Origin: Gymnogyps californianus
Taxonomy: Eukaryota; Chordata; Aves; Accipitriformes; Cathartidae
Reading direction: 5' to 3'
NCBI RefSeq assembly: GCF_018139145.2
Contig: NC_059478.1
Span: forward strand, 12,321,001 to 12,385,000
Length of the DNA: 64,000 nucleotides
The position numbers and the translations under genes were made by a program. Under the pieces are notes generated by a model, which saw nothing but the letters and a program-made list of their open reading frames with translations, did not search any database and was not told the DNA's origin. The stretch's first letter is position 1, and every line of letters starts with the position of its first letter. Positions 1 through 15,200 of this stretch are shown piece by piece.

Positions 1-128
1 GAAATACACTGGCTATAGTATTAGTTTACTGAACCAACTTAGGGAATGTAAGAAAAAAGATCCTTATGTTTTCCAGAAACACATGTAGTAAACCCCTACC
101 TACCACCCTTTTCCCAAGACAAGCTTAC

Positions 129-277
129 CAATAACAACTTCACAGGACTTGTAGGCTTGAGAAACTTCATAAGCACTGCGCATCTCAGAATACGTAATTC
201 CTCCAATCACAAATATAATCAGTCTTGCACTACTTTTTCGCTCATCTTGATAACTAGCTTTAGGTTTCTGGCGCGCA
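129..277 (-). CDS. STXBP3: STXBP3 coding exon 18 (last one inside the window)
   Basis: Residues 515-564 plus one base, [20 protein letters not shown] then [12 protein letters not shown] and ending SCEVVI. Acceptor CTTACAG, donor ATTG|GTAAGC. The remaining roughly 28 codons and the 3' UTR lie left of position 1. Confidence 0.95.
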
Positions 278-3200
278 CTGTAAGAGATTTCATAAGATGA
301 CATTTATATAGCTTTACTGATTAATTTTGGTAATAATTATACACTTAACAAGCAGTAAGAATTTCTGTCATGCAGTTCATGGTTTGATTATAATTTCAGC
401 AAAAGAATTTAGGCAAATTGATAATTAAAAGAATTTTAATGAAAACAAGTTATCACATTACTCAGAAACTATTCAGTTACCACAAGAGGGAAAATAAATA
501 CAAAGCAAAAACATTGCTGCAAACACAGCTTACACACAAAGGACTTCTACTGAGCAGCTTAATCCTGAATGCTAGCAATTCCAGTGGCATTTTTCATGAG
601 AGGTGCGTTTGAAAAAAGCTAGAGTCTTAAGTTTTTCAGTCTCCAAATGTGAACAGAATCTCTAAAAAAATATTTGGTTGTTATCAAATAAGACTCAGAT
701 AGCTAGGAACAAAAAAATAAAGCTCTTAAAATATACTTTCTAACACACACATGGTAATTGCAGATTCAGATTAAATCATCTGCAGTCCTGATCTCTCTTT
801 GCTAGGGTGCCTAAAAGATTCCCAGATTTCACCAGGCTATAAGACAGAGATCCAGTTACAACGTACAAGGACTCGCCCTAGTGTTTCCTTGCATTGATCA
901 TCATAGTGCATATCCAGGAACATAAGAACACACCAACAGTTTGGTTAGCAGTGTAAGTAACAAAACTATTTTCCTAAGGTTGTGTATCTGTACCTTTTGT
1001 CTTTTATCTAGTAAGGTACAAATTCCAATTCAAGTGTGTCCTCCACATTTAGGATATGTATAATGTTTCCCTCCCTATGAATTCCAGAATCTGATTAGCA
1101 CAAAGAGCATTCCTGCGAGAGAAACACTCTTATCGCTATTCAGCTGTCTCACTATTTAAATAACACTACCAAAAGTGATAAAGGTGTCCAATTGACAGGT
1201 ATTGGTCATGAGGTTCAAGAGCTAGTGAGATTACAAAGGGAAAGAAGGGACGGTACAAGTTAGTGAGCTAAAAAAAATTCCAAAATCACCTCTCAGTGCT
1301 ACTCAGTAAATATGCAAGTACATGGAACACCATTTCACATTCATTAGCAAAGAATTCATTTCAAGACCTCCAACTTTTCTGGACTTCTCTAAACCATCCC
1401 CTGACAACAGGGGTCAAATGTCTAACAGCCCATATTCCCTAATGAGAGAGCCTACAGAAGTTGCATTTACCTTACTGAAGTCATTAACTTCAAGAATGAC
1501 ACCACCACTACCACAGCAGAAATAACTTTCAGAAGAAATGAAAACAGTCTTTTTCCCTAGGTCACAGTATACTGATAATCCATTCCTCAAACCACTTCAC
1601 ACTAAAAAGCTCAATGGTTTAAACTTCTCATTCTGGGAATATGGAAATGTTATTTCTAACTTTGAAGCAAAAGGGAGATACTCCAAATAAAAAGCTATAT
1701 ACAGCTAAGTAGAGTTATTAAACTAACAACCAAGTTCAGTACGTTTTAGATGAAATAAAAAGACAGGATTTATACATTAACATTACCTTATATACATTAT
1801 TCCACCACTTAGTAAGTGCACTTTTATAACACTTTAGAATGCACATGACAGAAATACTGAGAAATGGGTAAATTATGTTCCAGGAAATTAAACAATTTAC
1901 CTTACTGCTCCTGAACCATTCCAGGTAGGAGGACACTGGGAACAATAAGGCCAGTCTTTTGAATCTAGTTTGTTTTCTATAGCATCCTGAAGGGCAAAAC
2001 AAAGACCCACTTTAAACAGCCATGTAGACCCAAAACCCACCAAGTTTCAACTTCCAGTAAGGATGTCTAACTGGAATTTAATGCCAGCACACGCAATTTC
2101 TTAGAACAACCAATCGCAAGCAGCATTTCACGAACAACACTCCTATGTAACAAAATGCCAGACCACGTAATGCTAAAAATTCTTAGAAGGCTTTTGTACA
2201 TCACAAGGAATTGGGAGTACATATGCTTTCTTTATAAACATAGATTGACTTAACCGTTCAGATTTCACAAGCAGCTTTTCATCTGTAATGACCCTAAGAT
2301 ATTTAATTTCTCTATAGCAGTATATGAGAGAAGTTAGTGTCCCCTGAAGACACAAATGAACATGTGAAAGTCACCAAGAATCTATGAATGACAGCACTGG
2401 CTCAGACTAAAGGTCCAGTGAACTCACTATTCTGTCTGACAACAGTCACTAACTGATGCTTAGTAAGAGGTTTAAGAACAAAGCAACTACAGTTCTGGCA
2501 AGTAACATTTTCCAGCCTCTACCGATCTACAGTTTAGATTAACTGCAGTTTAAAGACCCACTGGAGGGGAAAAAAAAAAAATCCAGATCTTTAAATTACA
2601 CTAAACACTGCCAATCACAGGACAAGCTGTTCAAAAAGACTTTTTGCTTTCACTTTCATTTGCTTCACCTTTAAAACGACCTCCAATAAGGAGTATTGCT
2701 AACACACAGCAGTCTAATGTTCTATATTACAGACAGACTAGAAGCGATCACTTTGCTCAACAGACATATTTAACAGAAGTAACTCAAGATACTATGGAAT
2801 TTCAAAAGACAGGCTGTAACTGCTCACTTGAGTAAATTTCTGCACTGCAGCCATGAATTAACTAGGTCAAATTTACCTCCATAACATCTTTGATAATAGG
2901 CGTCCACCTAGAAAGTTGAAAAGTTTCTTCTGAAGAACGGTCCCTTCTTCGGTGTTTATGCTGCTGAGGAGCAGACTGAAAAGATTTTCAAAATGCTGTA
3001 TTATACAGTGTATTTGGATCTTTGAAACTTATTCCCAGTTAGTAGCAGGGAGAGCGGGGATCAGTAGGAAATTTTAAAGAAATAACAACAACAACGGACA
3101 ACAATTAACACCTGCAGAATTCAGGATACACTAGAAATACCAATTTCAGAGACAAGGAACTGAGTAAGTTGGCACTTTCCAAAACCAACTAGCTCGTCAC

Positions 3201-6200
3201 CATCTGATGATTTTAGAGGGAACAGTATAGGTATCTTACTTTGAAAATTATTCACGTGAATTGTTCAAAGGATTTACCACTTAGACACACCATAAAAACA
3301 AGAATTCCTAGTAATTGCCTGCTTCCAAAAAAATGACCTGGATAATACTGCTAAGAGTTGCTGAAAGAGCTGTAGACAAGTGCTTGGGTGGTAGGAAATT
3401 ACATAAATAAATAAATACATTCTTACTGAAGAGATAACAGGAACATCAAGGTATTTCCAATTTCTTATCATATCACTATCACTTTCTATTTGTACGTTCT
3501 GGATCAGCTTGTCCAAGTTCTCCTGGGTAGTTCCTTCAATATAAGGAAAACATACAACTTAGTTACCATGTGACTGTGAGTAAGACCAATTTTGTCTCAC
3601 ACATTCTGGGCTGTTACTTAGTCCAGGATTTTTTTTTGTTTGGCCAACCTACTCTAAGTTTAACATAATAATCTATTTTAGATAATTTTTTGTTTAATGG
3701 TCCATTTTTGAGACCAGAACTCAATATTGTTATAGATTCCTCAGACCAACATACTGCCAATTTCCTCCTCCTCTACTACAAATTCTTCCCCACTGACTTG
3801 ATTTTCAGGTTGCAACGGACATGGAGCTCTGCCTTTAACACCTTCGATACTATGCAAAAAGGAGAAAATTTAAACTGTTGCACACATCAAGCACAGGAAT
3901 AACGGTAAAACACTGTATGGATCTGCACTTGTATTGACTCTCTTAACTCCTTATCAATAGTATCTTTGCTACTAATTTGAGAGAAGAAGCTACAGAGGAT
4001 GGATGGTATTTCTTTCAAACTCAGCCATCAACTTCAATACAGATGCTAACTAAAAACACTGGACTATCCCAAAACTTGAGTTGAAGTCCATACCACTGAG
4101 GAAAAAAAAAAAAAAAAAAAAAATAGGGCAGCTTATCATACCATTTGTGCTAAAGATATACAGGAGAATAGCTCTAATTTTGTCATAGCTCTCATGACTT
4201 TTGTTGAGCAGAACTGGAAGGAGGACTCTCATAGAGTCTTTTACTTTTTGACCTTCTGCATCAGTTCCAAGAGCCAAGTCCTAAATTAAAAACAAACAAA
4301 CATGGTTTTAGTGAGTAGTCATTAAAAAAAGCATTGTTTTGTGTGTTTTGAAATGCATTTTTGTGAAACCATAGATTTCATGAAACAATCAAGCTGCATC
4401 AATTTAAACTCAGTATGAGAAGTCTTGACATAACTATTTCAATAGTTACAGCATTATAACAACACTACAAGACACTCTTAAACATTTCAAAACTTTGATA
4501 TCTAGAATTCATATAAGTGTAAATTATAGTTTTTAACTTGAGACTAGTAGTACAATGTAATGCCTCACCCTAACAGGTGCTTTTCCCAGACATTTTAAAA
4601 GGGCTTCCTTCTGTAGAACGTAGTAAGGCAACTTCATAGGAGTTTTGAACAAAGAAAACACAAAGATGATCCTTGTACAAATCAGCCAGATTCAAAGACA
4701 AAAAAACAAAATTCTAAAAGCACCTCTTTTATCAGCAGCGTAAGAGCCTTATATATCTCACTTAGCTTTAATACTACTACCTCAAAAAGTGATCGCAAAA
4801 GAGAGACACCACTTTTGTCAGTTAAAAACAAGCATCTATTCCTGAAAACAAAAAAAGGTACATTTGCAGTAAGTTGTTGTTTGGTTTGTGGTTTTTTTTA
4901 AACATACCTGTTCAGTTTTACAGAGCCTTTCTATGTTAGATTTGAACTTGCTCATGCAATCTTCTGCTAAGTTAAGATGAACAACTTGCTAGAAGACCAA
5001 AAAAAATAAAAATCACAAGCTGCCATAACTTGCCACACCCCCCCCCCTTTTTTTTTTTTTTAAACACATCAAGCAATCATTTTTACTGGTTACAAGAGTC
5101 AATCCTTCAACTATCCTTCAGTACCACTGTTGTGGTTAAACCACGACAGGCATCACACATTTCCTGTGTTTTACCCTTCACTTAGAGATTGACCCCCATA
5201 ATACCTTTTAAAACACTAAACTTCAATCCTCAAAGCACACAAATCATTTAAGGTTTGGTTGGTTGGTTTTTTGGGGAGTTGGTTTGTTTTTTTTTTTACA
5301 TGCTAAAATGAAACACCTGGAAACAAGTTTTCTTCTCAAAATTTTACAGTAGGTGAACATATTAATTTGGAGAAAAGTTATACAGCACACTTAACAGGAA
5401 AATGACAGAATAAAACTAGACTTCAACAACACAGAAAATTATAGTGTACAAAATGATTTATTGTGAAGTTGTAGTTACAAAAGGCGCCTTACCCTACTAA
5501 TCTCTTTACGATAGTGCGGCATCTTTTTCATTAACTGGGTCAGAGCAGATATTGATAACTGTGAAGAAATGATACAAGTTGAAAATTTTTTCCCCCAAAA
5601 TTTGACATCCTTATTTCCCTTCCTGTTGCAGCCTTGCTTCCCCCCCACCCCAAAAACTGCCATTGAGATAAGCCTCAATTTCTGTAATAGGTCCATGAAT
5701 TATATAGATCTGACCAGCTGAAAATAATTAAGTTACCAGGAAAAACAACAATACTTTAATTTAAACAACTTACTTTTCCTTCTGTTGCTTTTCTTTTTGA
5801 TGAAGCTTCTTTCAAAAGTTTTGGTATTTCCCTGAAAAAAAACAAAGGAAGTAATCAAATGCAACAGCACCACAGTTCTTAAATCTTTTCTTAAAATCTT
5901 TACGTAAAATCTTAGAAGAACTGTGCAACAAGAACTTCTGCAAGTAAAAGCTTCAAATACAGGTCTCCTTCAGAGAAGAGAGTGGTTTTTGACAAAGGAA
6001 ACTGAAGTTAAATATTCTGTTTACGATATCTCCATAATGTCATTTGATGCAATAACTTGCTAGTACTTTATGCAAAATAATCCCTTCAGATTTAAAAGAT
6101 TTGAAGATACTTGCCAGGAAATAATTTTATTTCCATTTTCCTCAAGAACTGTAATTAAAATTAGTAAAATTGCATACCTCTGTACATACTGTATTTTTGA

Positions 6201-9200
6201 AAGTATGTTTTCTTCCTGGCATCGATTATTTAACAGGATGCAGTCTATATTGCAAACCATCTTCACTACTGCCTGTATCCCTACTTAACAGCTCAAATAC
6301 ATTCCTTCTCAAAGACACTTTTATAGCTTGCGTTTTTGTTATTTATTCACATACTCTATCACATCTGCAATATGCTTGTGCCGAATCTTCACCCAGAGCT
6401 CATCATCTTCCTCCAGAATTGCCTCCCGTTCCTTCCCAGCAGGTCCTTCTGTTTTGTATCTTCCAAGAGAAAATTCAGACAGTTGTTTGGTTTGGGGTCG
6501 TTCCCCCCGCCCCCCCCCTTCATTCTCATAACTCATTAGAGTATTACTTGTTATGGTTTAAGCAACATACATGGTAATAGCAGTAACGTACACAGGTTTT
6601 AAGTTATAAGCCAAGCTATTGCCCCACACAATATAATTTACAGAAGGATTTTACAGATTACATCTTTGAACACAGAAGAAGCAGATGAATTTTAGAATGA
6701 TTTTTTGGGACAATAACTTCTGGACATTCTTTTAAACCAACAGTAACTAGAGTTTCAATCATACATTTACATGCACCTCAATTTCTCTTCAGCTTCCAAT
6801 GTCAACCTCCCTTTGGCTTCAAATGCAAATTGTGTGCAAAGTAATACACATTGAGATTGCAAAGTGCAGCTTTCTATATCTACTATAAGATGTTTTGTAA
6901 CTGTGAAGGAAAATGAAGTCCGAATCACCAACAAAATAGACTCAGTAGGATGAATTACTTCACATTTACAAGAAACATGATTCACAGCACTACAGACCAG
7001 CTATTACTTTTCTACAAACAGAAATAAACCTATAAGCAAGACAGCAATCATACTACATAACATTTTCACATTTATAGAAACTCACACAGCGTATACGGCC
7101 AGAAAGCAGAAAAAACATAAAAAAATTACAAGATTAATCATGAAAGTCAGATCATGGCTACCTAGAGAACATACTCTGCTACATTTTCATACCCAGCAAA
7201 TTTCAGATTCATAGAATTCTACGTTTTCTATGAAAACATTCACTCAGTGTTTCTGACAGAAGATACGCATTCCTGTTTGCTTAACTAAACAATGAGGCAA
7301 TTAGGTCTCATTTGCTGTAGTGGGTCATCAGAAAGCAAAGTCGTACCAAAATCTTCCATGTCAGAACAATCCAACAGCAAAGTATGTACCTTATGCAAAA
7401 CAATGTCACACTATTCCAAATAGTGATAAAATAATGCTTATAAACTGGACATGGCTTACCTAAATGGGCATTTAGGATAGAAACATGTAAACTTTAACAA
7501 CTACACAAATTAAATGACTGGAGCTATAAAAAGTAAGTGTTCCTGAGAAATAAACTAAGCTTTTTCTCAGTATTCGATTACTGGTGGTCTTTGCCTTGTT
7601 AGGCCAAGAAGGTTGAGAATATGAAAGAAAAGGTAGAGAATCTGAACATGCACTACCAATGTTTTGCTTCAAGTCTAGTACAAAGTTGTTTTTAAAAAAA
7701 TGCTATTTGTTACACTCAAAACTTAGCAAAAATGCCAATTAGATCCTATCTAATCTCAATTAAATGAGGACGCTAACAAAAAGAGGAAGTTACAGATTCA
7801 GGAGGAAAGACTAATAATGAGTGAAGCAACCCTTAGGTAATATAAGCAGTTAATATTGCTATGGTGCAATTCAGCTAAACAATTCCATAGATTTTTATAA
7901 TCAAGAATAAAGTGTTTAGATTTTTTTTTTTAAAAAGTACTTGCTTGTAAGTATCATTTTCAATTGGTAGCAGATCATATGCCATCGCCTGGAAGGTGAG
8001 TTCATGAAGTACAGTTGATACTGGGTCAAAGCCACGATCAATTATTATTAGTTGGGAGTGGGTTTTAGCCTAGAAAGCCATCAAATAAACATAAAGTTAA
8101 GACATATAGTACAAAGTTAATGCATGTTAAATCTATTTAAAGTTACAGCACTGCAGACATTTTTGGAAAAATAACTGAAAGAACCTAAAAAGTATGGTCC
8201 AAGTGCTTATCAACATAAATAGAAATAAACGTTTAAATGATAACCAGAACACAGTGGTTTTAAATACTAATTTTAAGGCAATGCTCTTAGCCCATTGCAA
8301 TCCATTCAGTAACCTCACCTAATGAACAAAAAATGTAAAGAAAAAAAAAACCACAAAAAAAGGCCTCCCACTGACTTTTCACAAATAAGTGTATTGTTTG
8401 TATTTCAGAGCAGATTATTTATACTGTGGTGCAATACACAAAAAAATCATCTCCAAACATTCAACTGAAGGTTTCATTTTCGGGTTTAGTAAAGTGGCAG
8501 TAGGATCAGGTACATTTATTTCTGTAGCAGAGTGAAATGTCACCAAGTCCGAATGGTTTACCCCATATTTCTGTGTTTAGGCAGCTGCCCTAATCTGCCC
8601 TGATCTGTAGTGACAGATCAAAAACATCATTTATGTGAAAAGCTGTATCTTTGTGGACAATAAATCCCTTAATGGGAGACATTTAAATTCTGTAGTGAAG
8701 TCCTTTCTTCACATAGCCCTATGGAAGGTGATGTTAAAACAAGAGTTATCCACTTTTTTTTCAGGTTTGTATCATCCCCTACATTATCATAGGGCCAATT
8801 TTTCAAGTACAATTAGTTTGATCACACAAATTACATTTGCTTACATACAGATTTACTGTATCAGTTACTACCTCTAAGTTGCTTTCATACACAAAAACAA
8901 CTAAATGGCAACTAGTTGTCTTTATTAATAAATAAAATCTGGTTTTGTAGAACCTATTGTCAAAACATATTCCAAAGATTATTTTTTTTCCTCAGACTTA
9001 CAAAAAAAGAAGCAAACATTTTAGTTCTCTGTCTACCTTTATTTGGCTTTTCTCATCAGTTTTGTAGTAGTTTTCAAGATTTTTTTCAACAAGCTGTGCA
9101 AGTTTGCTGGCTTTATCAGATGGTCCGCTGGGAAAAAAGGAAGCATGCAAAAGTAACTTCAATTTCTTCATCAAAACATTAAAATGCTACCTTTAAAACA

Positions 9201-12200
9201 GAAAGAACTCCCTAGATTGATCTTCTGGTTTCACAAGCAGTTTCTGAACTCCATTCTAAGTATTTCCAATATATTTTCACTCTTACATTATGATTCCACT
9301 CTTTGAATGCTTCAGGTATTTCACACAGTAGAAACAGCTTCAGCCAAAAGACTGACATTAGCTGGCATATGGCCCAGCACCTAAAAGTCTTACTCAGAGG
9401 CAGGAAACAAGAAAGAAAAAAGAAAAAGAAAAAGAGAAAGAGAAAAAACAATCAAGCAATTATTTCTTTGTTACCTTTGCAGAGAATAAGGCACCACTTC
9501 ACGTTACACCACAGAATGCAATTCTTGAGCATAATTTCGGATGCCTACTTTGACTTCAAAGATACTACTCTGTACTCTCTATCAAAGCTCAAAAGAGGTA
9601 TTCTCCTCAATATCTCTACTACAAAGAAATCCTGATCCCATCTGCCTCAGCAATTTATGAATTCCTTGATGCCACGTGGAGCTGCAAAACTACCAACAGG
9701 AGCAGTTCTGTTACAGGATTATGCATGCGGTGTATTAGAATGCAGCATATTAGAGTGTCATCCTACTAACCAAACATGAAACAAGCAGTTCATAACAAAA
9801 CAGCATATAGTAAGTACTGTTATATGAATACACAAAGAAGTAATTCACTGCTCTGCCTACACTTCACAAATTCCTATCATTCCACATTTCAGATTTGTGG
9901 ATTAAAAACAATTAATCCACAATAAAAGCAACTATGCTGCAGCCTCAAGCTATTACCAAACAACGTGGGAAGTCCTAGAAGTGAAAGCAACTACGCTATA
10001 CAATACTTTTTACCCCACCTTTTATATCGTACTCCTGGATTCTCATCTAGCGTGGCACATAAGGTAACAATTTGTTCAGCCATTACTTGCATTACAGCAT
10101 CTTTATCCTTTGTCTTTTCCAGAGTTGGACTGTAACAGCGGTAGAATGCATCTGGGATATTGAGAGTAAATACCTATGAAAAGCACAACCAAGAAAAAAA
10201 AATGGCTTAAACTGTATATTGCTAAAATATCTGGTAAAAGAATTGCTAATACTTTAAAACTACACGCTGTAATAAAAAGTCATACATAATATACTTAAAA
10301 AAACAAACCCACACTTCAGTCCTCTTTCTCTGTCCTGTTGAGCTCATCTGCTTCTTGTTCTCACACTCTTTTCCTCTATTACTCTCCTCCGCTATGTAAA
10401 TGACTTTCTTTTTCAAATTGCTTACTGTCTGTACAGATGGAGGGACCCAAGACAGGCAAACTAAATACCATCCCGTGTCTTGTACAGAGCCATACAATGC
10501 AATATCAGAATGGTCATAGCAGGTATCAAGTTAAATTTGTTTAAAATAGACTTTTACATATTGTATGTGTTTATTATATAAAGACTTCACCTCCAAGAAC
10601 TGAAATTCTTTAAATGCATTAAACCTTGATTAAAGATGTTTAGTACTACACAGAAGAAAAACTTTTTCAACAGTTTAGTAAATGGAATGCAAACATGGAA
10701 ATAATCCCATTGTCAGTAAATTGATTTTCTCCAGCTTCAGATGGACTCTGTAACTACAGAGCCAAAGAATAACATCCATCCAGATAAAGACGTTTGTTTC
10801 ATTCAAGCAATCACTTGGACTTTGCCCAGAGCTCAGTCTGATTATTTACTCATATCACCCCAGAAAGCAGGCCCAGGGATTTTAAATTAGGAAAACCAGT
10901 TAACATTCTGTGTTCCTTTGCTAAGGATTCAAAATGTTCTCACAACCCAAAATACTGAGAACACAAAACTAAACTAAAACCAAGAGACTAAGTGCTGCTT
11001 ATTTTCAACTTTAGAAAAGTAGTCCCAATTTCTGCTTTCATGGTAAGTCCTCCAGAGAACCACGACAACAAAATTTTTGTATGCCTTATTTGGTAGAGGA
11101 AGCTACAAAACTTTTTCTTAAGAGCAGCTTTAGCAGAACTCCCACAAACAATTTGAAACAAAGCTTGGGAACATCAACACCACTGGAGAACAAACAAACA
11201 AACCACCACACTAATTATTCTCTGATGGCTTCGCAATCTAAGTAAAAACCCTTTATTATAAGAAGGAGCATGTCTTCACACTAGGAAACTGTATCACAGT
11301 AAGACATGGATAGCAGCAACCTCTCCTATATTCACCTGCCACTTGGTATACATAAGAGTTCTGACCCTTGATATGTCCATAAGGTTTGAGGAATACAGGA
11401 AAGACTTGTGGGAAACTTCCATGGTTAGTTCTACAACTCCCAATAGTGGACAGGGTTTGGGGGCTTCACTGTATTAGTGAGTATCAGAGTGCATTTCAGC
11501 CTTCTGTATCTGATGAAGTGCATGAGCAAAAAATTATTTCTTAACACAATACCCACTGTGTGGTTTCACATGGAAACCACTCATTGGCTTCTACTGGTGG
11601 TCTCAAATTTTTACTTGAGAAAACATGGATTTCCATGTTTTCCTCTCAATAAAGTTTGCCAAGTTGTTACGGTTTTTGTTTCTCTTTTGTGAGGCTTTGG
11701 TTTTGTTCCCCTCCCCTTCAGTTCTCTTCATCCATTTGCTCTCCTTTTCTGATTTTCACCAAGTAGTTAGTTCTACTTATTCCTATTCCTACACACTAAC
11801 CTACTTAGTCTGTCAAAAGAACACCTCAGTATAAGCAGCAACAAACTTTACTGCTTACTAAAGACAAGCCAGAATACTTTCCTTCTCTTAAGGAATAGAT
11901 TCCTTCTCTAACCTCTCTACTGCAACTGACTCCAAGTCTTGCAAAGAGGTCAAGTGCAAACAATAAACCTTTGAGTATAAGAGCATTTTTTTATCCGAAA
12001 AATATAGGCAAGCACTGGAAATATGCCAAAACGGCAATGTGTCTCACATGCAGTTTGTCACTAACAAGAAAACTACATTCTATTTAATTGTTTTCTAGCA
12101 GGTCAACAACACTTGAATATAGTCCTCCAGACTATTTTCTGCTGTTGAGATAAAGAATGAAACTTACCTGAGACTCATATGGGAAGAAGGAAATGTTGAT

Positions 12201-15200
12201 CTCCTTGCATCTCCTTATTGATTTTGCACAGGAAGATTTAATTTTATTGAAGAGGTTATCAGGACAAACTAGGAAAAAAATAGATTCTAAGTATAAATCA
12301 TTTGCGTGTATTCCAGCTGTTAACTCACTTATAAGCTTACAGTATTCAGAACAGAGAGACAATTCTAAATTAAGAATCAATTAACAGTAACATACAAAAA
12401 AGTTGCCAAATCTTCCTAAAGTGAAAGAGAATGTATAATCAATATTTTGTGTTTGAGATTTTTTCAAGAAGCATCACTGGTCATTTTTTACTAGCTTTTG
12501 GCAAGCGAAGTTGTAGAACACTCATTAGCAGTCTGCAGCAGTAAAGAATATTGAATTTATCACAGCAAGAGTTTCTGCTATTTCTTCTTATAGGAGAGAG
12601 AAAACATTTCCCAAGCTACAAAAAGGTTAAAGGGAGAAATAATGTGTACATCAGACAGCAAAACACAGAGAAATATGCAATTTAATTATAGATCTCAAAT
12701 GTGTTCCACTATGCTTACAGGCTACATTGGATCCCAGTCTAGAAATTGAATTTAAGGAATATTTGGAGGACACTAATACTACACAGATTTGGAAGTGACA
12801 GAGCTATTTCTCTAACGCCTCTCAACATGAAAAGTTTTGGCAAGCATTCAAACTAAAAGCTTGCACACTTGCAACAAAGGAACATACAGCATGATAGCAG
12901 TATTTTTCCAGAACAAGAATAGCTGCATCCGCATAAAATGAAACAAGAAGCCAAGAGTTTTTGATAGTAATTTGATAACTGCTTTGAGAACATACAGTAG
13001 CAGATACGCACCATCCACAGACATCCACAGAGACAGCCACAACTCAGTCTCTGCCTTCAGCAGCACACTTGGTTTTTTTGTTTTCCCTTCTTTACACACC
13101 ATTTTAGTCACGCTGACTGACTGCAGAGGAACACGCAGTCACATTAACCCCATTTGCACTAATTGTCTCTGCTTTGCAATTTGTATCACGCATGCAAGGG
13201 CTAAGTATGCACCTTCTTTCAGCTGATGGGAAAAAGCTGGCTCACAAGTCTGAAGGAACTACTCAAAATAACCCATTACAAGACATTGTTCTTGCAGCAA
13301 ATTCTCATGCATTTATATTTTTGAGTACTATTTTGTTTATATGAGATACACAGTTTTACTTGAATTGTCTTCCTCCACACTCTCCAACATAGGAGAAGAC
13401 TGGAATACTTTAAAAAAAAAAAAAAAACAAACCCAACCCTAGATTAACTAAATTAAAAGCTGAGGTGAGGAATGATCAACATTGTTTGGTAATTGTGAAA
13501 GAAATTACTATTGCCACATGGCATGGTGACCACGTCCTGGCAACCCAAATATGGTTAATGACTTGAGTCTCAAATCTCTCAAGAAACAGGACCCAAAATT
13601 TTCATGTACTAAACTATAGGAAAGAAAGTTGAGAAGCTTACTTATTTACCTACATAAAGTTATCAAACTACAACACAAAAGCTTACTTACAGTCAGTGAA
13701 ATACACATATGCTGCTTTGTATCTGCTGGATGATTTAGTGATGAAGTCATCAATAAGTCCATCTACAGACTTATGGGGGTAGGAAAAATAAGAAAAAAAA
13801 AATCATTACAGTGTTTTGCCTTTCCTCCCATACCAGATAATGCTTCTCCCTCCTCTCCTCCTGCTCTGTTAATTACCCAGTCCCGCTTAGGAATACTGCA
13901 AATCAACATATAAGAAAAGAAAACACTTAAGCAGAAGACTTTTAATTCCAGACCAAGAATAATAAACAATTACAGAAGGTCAGTCATGCACCAAGATCAA
14001 TTTAGGAAGCACATAAAGGAAGATACTTGCATCATTTTCCACCTATAACAGTGCTGAGATTTATTCTCTCAAGAATTGTTAGGAAGTAACAGTAATCTCT
14101 TATTAGAGCCATTACGTTGAATTCTATTGTTCAATGTATTGCATCATTATTTGATACAACGTCTCTTTCAGTGAGGTTACTAATATCTAAGCAATGAAAC
14201 AGTGCCTCCATTGATGAAAAGGTACAGACTTGCAACATACTCTATGGTGACATTGCATTGTGTTTTCATTATGGAAAATTAAGCAAAGGAGCATCACACA
14301 AAATGCAGAAGTTAAGTACTGCATAGTTGTACACAGTAAATAAATATTTTAAAATAAGATTGCTTTTTCAGTCTGAAAGATCTTGCTACACTTTCTTTAA
14401 AATACTAACCTTTTTGGTGGGAGTTATGAAATATATTGCTTTCATGTGTGGGACAGGCTCACGGTTTTTATATACGTTCTCCACCACTATAAAGTAAGAA
14501 ATATTACATTTTTATAATTAAGAGCTTTATGCATCTATAAGGAAACCACCATACATAATTTAGTATAGAGGTGATAAAAATAAAATAACACCAATCAAGT
14601 TGTCCACAAAATTAGTGGCAAGGACCCATCTTCTGCCAAGAGAGCCTTGATTTTTTTATTTATTATTTTAAATACAGCTAGTTACCACAAGACTTCTTCA
14701 ACCCTCAGTCTAGTGTCAACTAAATTTGTAGGACTAAATTTTTTCTGTGCCCTCACACAGAAAAGTATTGCAATATAAACATGCTCAAACTATGGGGCCC
14801 AGTATGTGCTATCTTGCAAGAGAACTGCCTCGGCAAGATTGTTCTTTTTCCAGCACATTGAAGGAGAGGGAGAATGAAACTCTGCAGGGCATCATTTTGG
14901 ACTAGAGCCTCTTCTGTCCTTTGTTTGCCTATTTCCTGTGCACTTACTCTGTTTCAATATAATTGCAGACGCAAATTAAGACATTTTCAGCAAATCAGCT
15001 TCACTCAACTCTTGGTTTTCTCTGTTTAATAAAGTCATTACTATATAGTGTTGCAGTACACTAGCTTGAGAATGCAGAGAGATTCATGTTGCTCAGTAAT
15101 TTTGAGGGGGAGGAACAAGGAAGATAAGTAATGTAAGACATCTGGATGTGGAAAGATGGGTTCTTTTCAGTAGTGTACTCACTAAAAATAAAAGGTTTCT

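Noticed and set aside
7205..7240. Short TCATAGAATTCTACG stretch, reminiscent of a CR1 end on the minus strand
   Set aside because: Only one octamer-like unit; the expected GGTTGGAAGGGACC body is absent.
9413..9446. A/G-rich tract as a possible polypyrimidine tract of a hidden STXBP3 exon
   Set aside because: No matching acceptor and coding stretch nearby; exons 7 and 8 already join in frame.
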